DNA from: a virus
IMG/VR virus record: IMGVR_UViG_3300037148_000025
Coordinates: 1-64,000 of that record
Length of the DNA stretch: 64,000 bases
Strand: one strand, 5' to 3'
Translations under genes and position numbers: made by a program
The notes under the pieces: generated by a model
Databases searched by the model: none
Told to the model about the DNA's origin: nothing
Seen by the model: only the letters and a program-made list of their open reading frames with translations
Shown: piece by piece, positions 63,443-64,000 of the stretch
Layout of the letters: the number at the start of each line of letters is the position of its first letter
Position numbering within the stretch: position 1 is the first letter of the stretch

Positions 63443-63999
63443 TACTGACTAATTTTCTTGTTCTCAGTCATTGGAGCTATTGGAGTTACCGGCACTTCTG
63501 TACCCTTTTCGGGTACAGTTGACGCCGGAATGGGTACAGGAGATACAGGAGACATAGGAACTACGGGAGCCACTGTCGGAACCTGCCCAATAACTTCTGG
63601 AACCGGTACAGCAAGAGCTAAGCAATCTTCTGTAGTAAGTTTCGCTCGCTTTGCTGCGTTGGTTGAACAGAGTATCTTTGCTGCTGCTGTAAAGTTGTGC
63701 ATGAGAGCAAAGCTACGCGCTGTCTCACGAGAATCGCATCCCTTATCAATCTTTCCCCCACCAAGTGCTGCACCGAAGAAAGGTGAAGACGCACCGGCAG
63801 AAAAACTCTTGAAGCATGGAGCCGTGGGAAACGAGTCTGGAGCATAAGCTATTGGAGTTTGACGCACTTGATTGTACTCCGAAGATATTGTAGTGGAGTT
63901 ACCCGATCCAGTGCTGTTGTTTGCAGCGGAAGCTGTACCGCCATTAGCGGTTCCCCCGGTTCCCCCGGTTCCCCCTGAACCGCCCTTAGACACAGACAC
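63442..63999 (-). CDS. Gly/Thr-rich protein, probably cut by the window edge
   Basis: At least 185 residues; the frame is open at the right edge, so the true start may lie outside. A Gly/Ser/Thr-rich N-terminus precedes a Cys-containing core (GKIDKGCDSRETARSFALM ... ILC) found in some phage and prophage secreted proteins, then a Pro/Val-rich end. Function is unknown. Confidence 0.55.
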   Translation of the reverse strand: MSVSKGGSGGTGGTGGTANGGTASAANNSTGSGNSTTISSEYNQVRQTPIAYAPDSFPTAPCFKSFSAGASSPFFGAALGGGKIDKGCDSRETARSFALMHNFTAAAKILCSTNAAKRAKLTTEDCLALAVPVPEVIGQVPTVAPVVPMSPVSPVPIPASTVPEKGTEVPVTPIAPMTENKKISQ

Positions 64000-64000
64000 A

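Overview
The window is 64 kb of a tailed double-stranded DNA bacteriophage genome with podovirus (T7-type) head, tail and ejection genes. It is probably an environmental phage of a Gram-negative host. That host inference rests on the peptidoglycan enzymes, the strong sigma70-like promoters (TTGACA, 17 bp, TAYAAT) and the absence of a visible phage RNA polymerase. I cannot name the host. Gene packing is dense, with overlapping stop/start codons, good Shine-Dalgarno sites and encoded CCA ends on every tRNA.

Layout. (1) 1-4,600, minus strand: a 61-bp tandem repeat, then an operon with a rearranged AAA+ ATPase plus DUF1257-, DUF2997- and DUF3150-type proteins, and several very small genes preceded by copies of a 15-bp palindrome (GCGTATACGATACGC). 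(2) 4.6-6.0 kb: a long non-coding control region with palindromes, iterons and a folded element. It is the best candidate here for an origin or master switch. (3) 6.0-9.4 kb, minus: an RlpA-like protein, two metallophosphoesterases, a DUF2829/Tad2-like small protein and Cys-rich proteins. (4) 9.4-11.8 kb, minus: seven tRNAs and what looks like a circularly permuted two-piece tmRNA. (5) 11.8-14.9 kb, minus: an HExxH protein and a family A DNA polymerase with a zinc-ribbon insertion. (6) 14.9-16.3 kb: divergent promoter region, a folded leader RNA and a decayed TnpB gene with an intact-looking IS200/IS605 right end. (7) 16.3-21.3 kb, plus: small accessory genes, including a JAMM/JAB protein and a CX5R phosphatase. 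(8) 21.3-56 kb, plus: the virion cassette (terminase, free-standing GIY-YIG endonuclease, portal, scaffold, major capsid gene split by two related group I introns, decoration proteins, tail tubes, fibres, ejection proteins). (9) 56-61 kb, plus: a third phosphoesterase, a DUF5664 protein, small membrane proteins, four tRNAs and a DUF2778-like lysis enzyme. (10) 61-64 kb: a B12-dependent ribonucleotide reductase, a bidirectional terminator, and two convergent minus-strand genes, one an L,D-transpeptidase.

How it fits together. The right arm builds and ejects the particle. The left arm replicates DNA and carries translation-support RNAs (11 tRNAs and a tmRNA) and candidate counter-defence or host-takeover proteins. 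The strongest candidates for new biology are the permuted phage tmRNA with an unusual 35-residue tag, three tRNAs that lack the near-universal U33, the doubly intron-split capsid gene, the AAA+ operon whose Walker B precedes Walker A, the Tad2-like protein and the ADP-ribosyltransferase-like segment in an ejected protein. All family calls come from motif reading and memory of family signatures; no database search was run.
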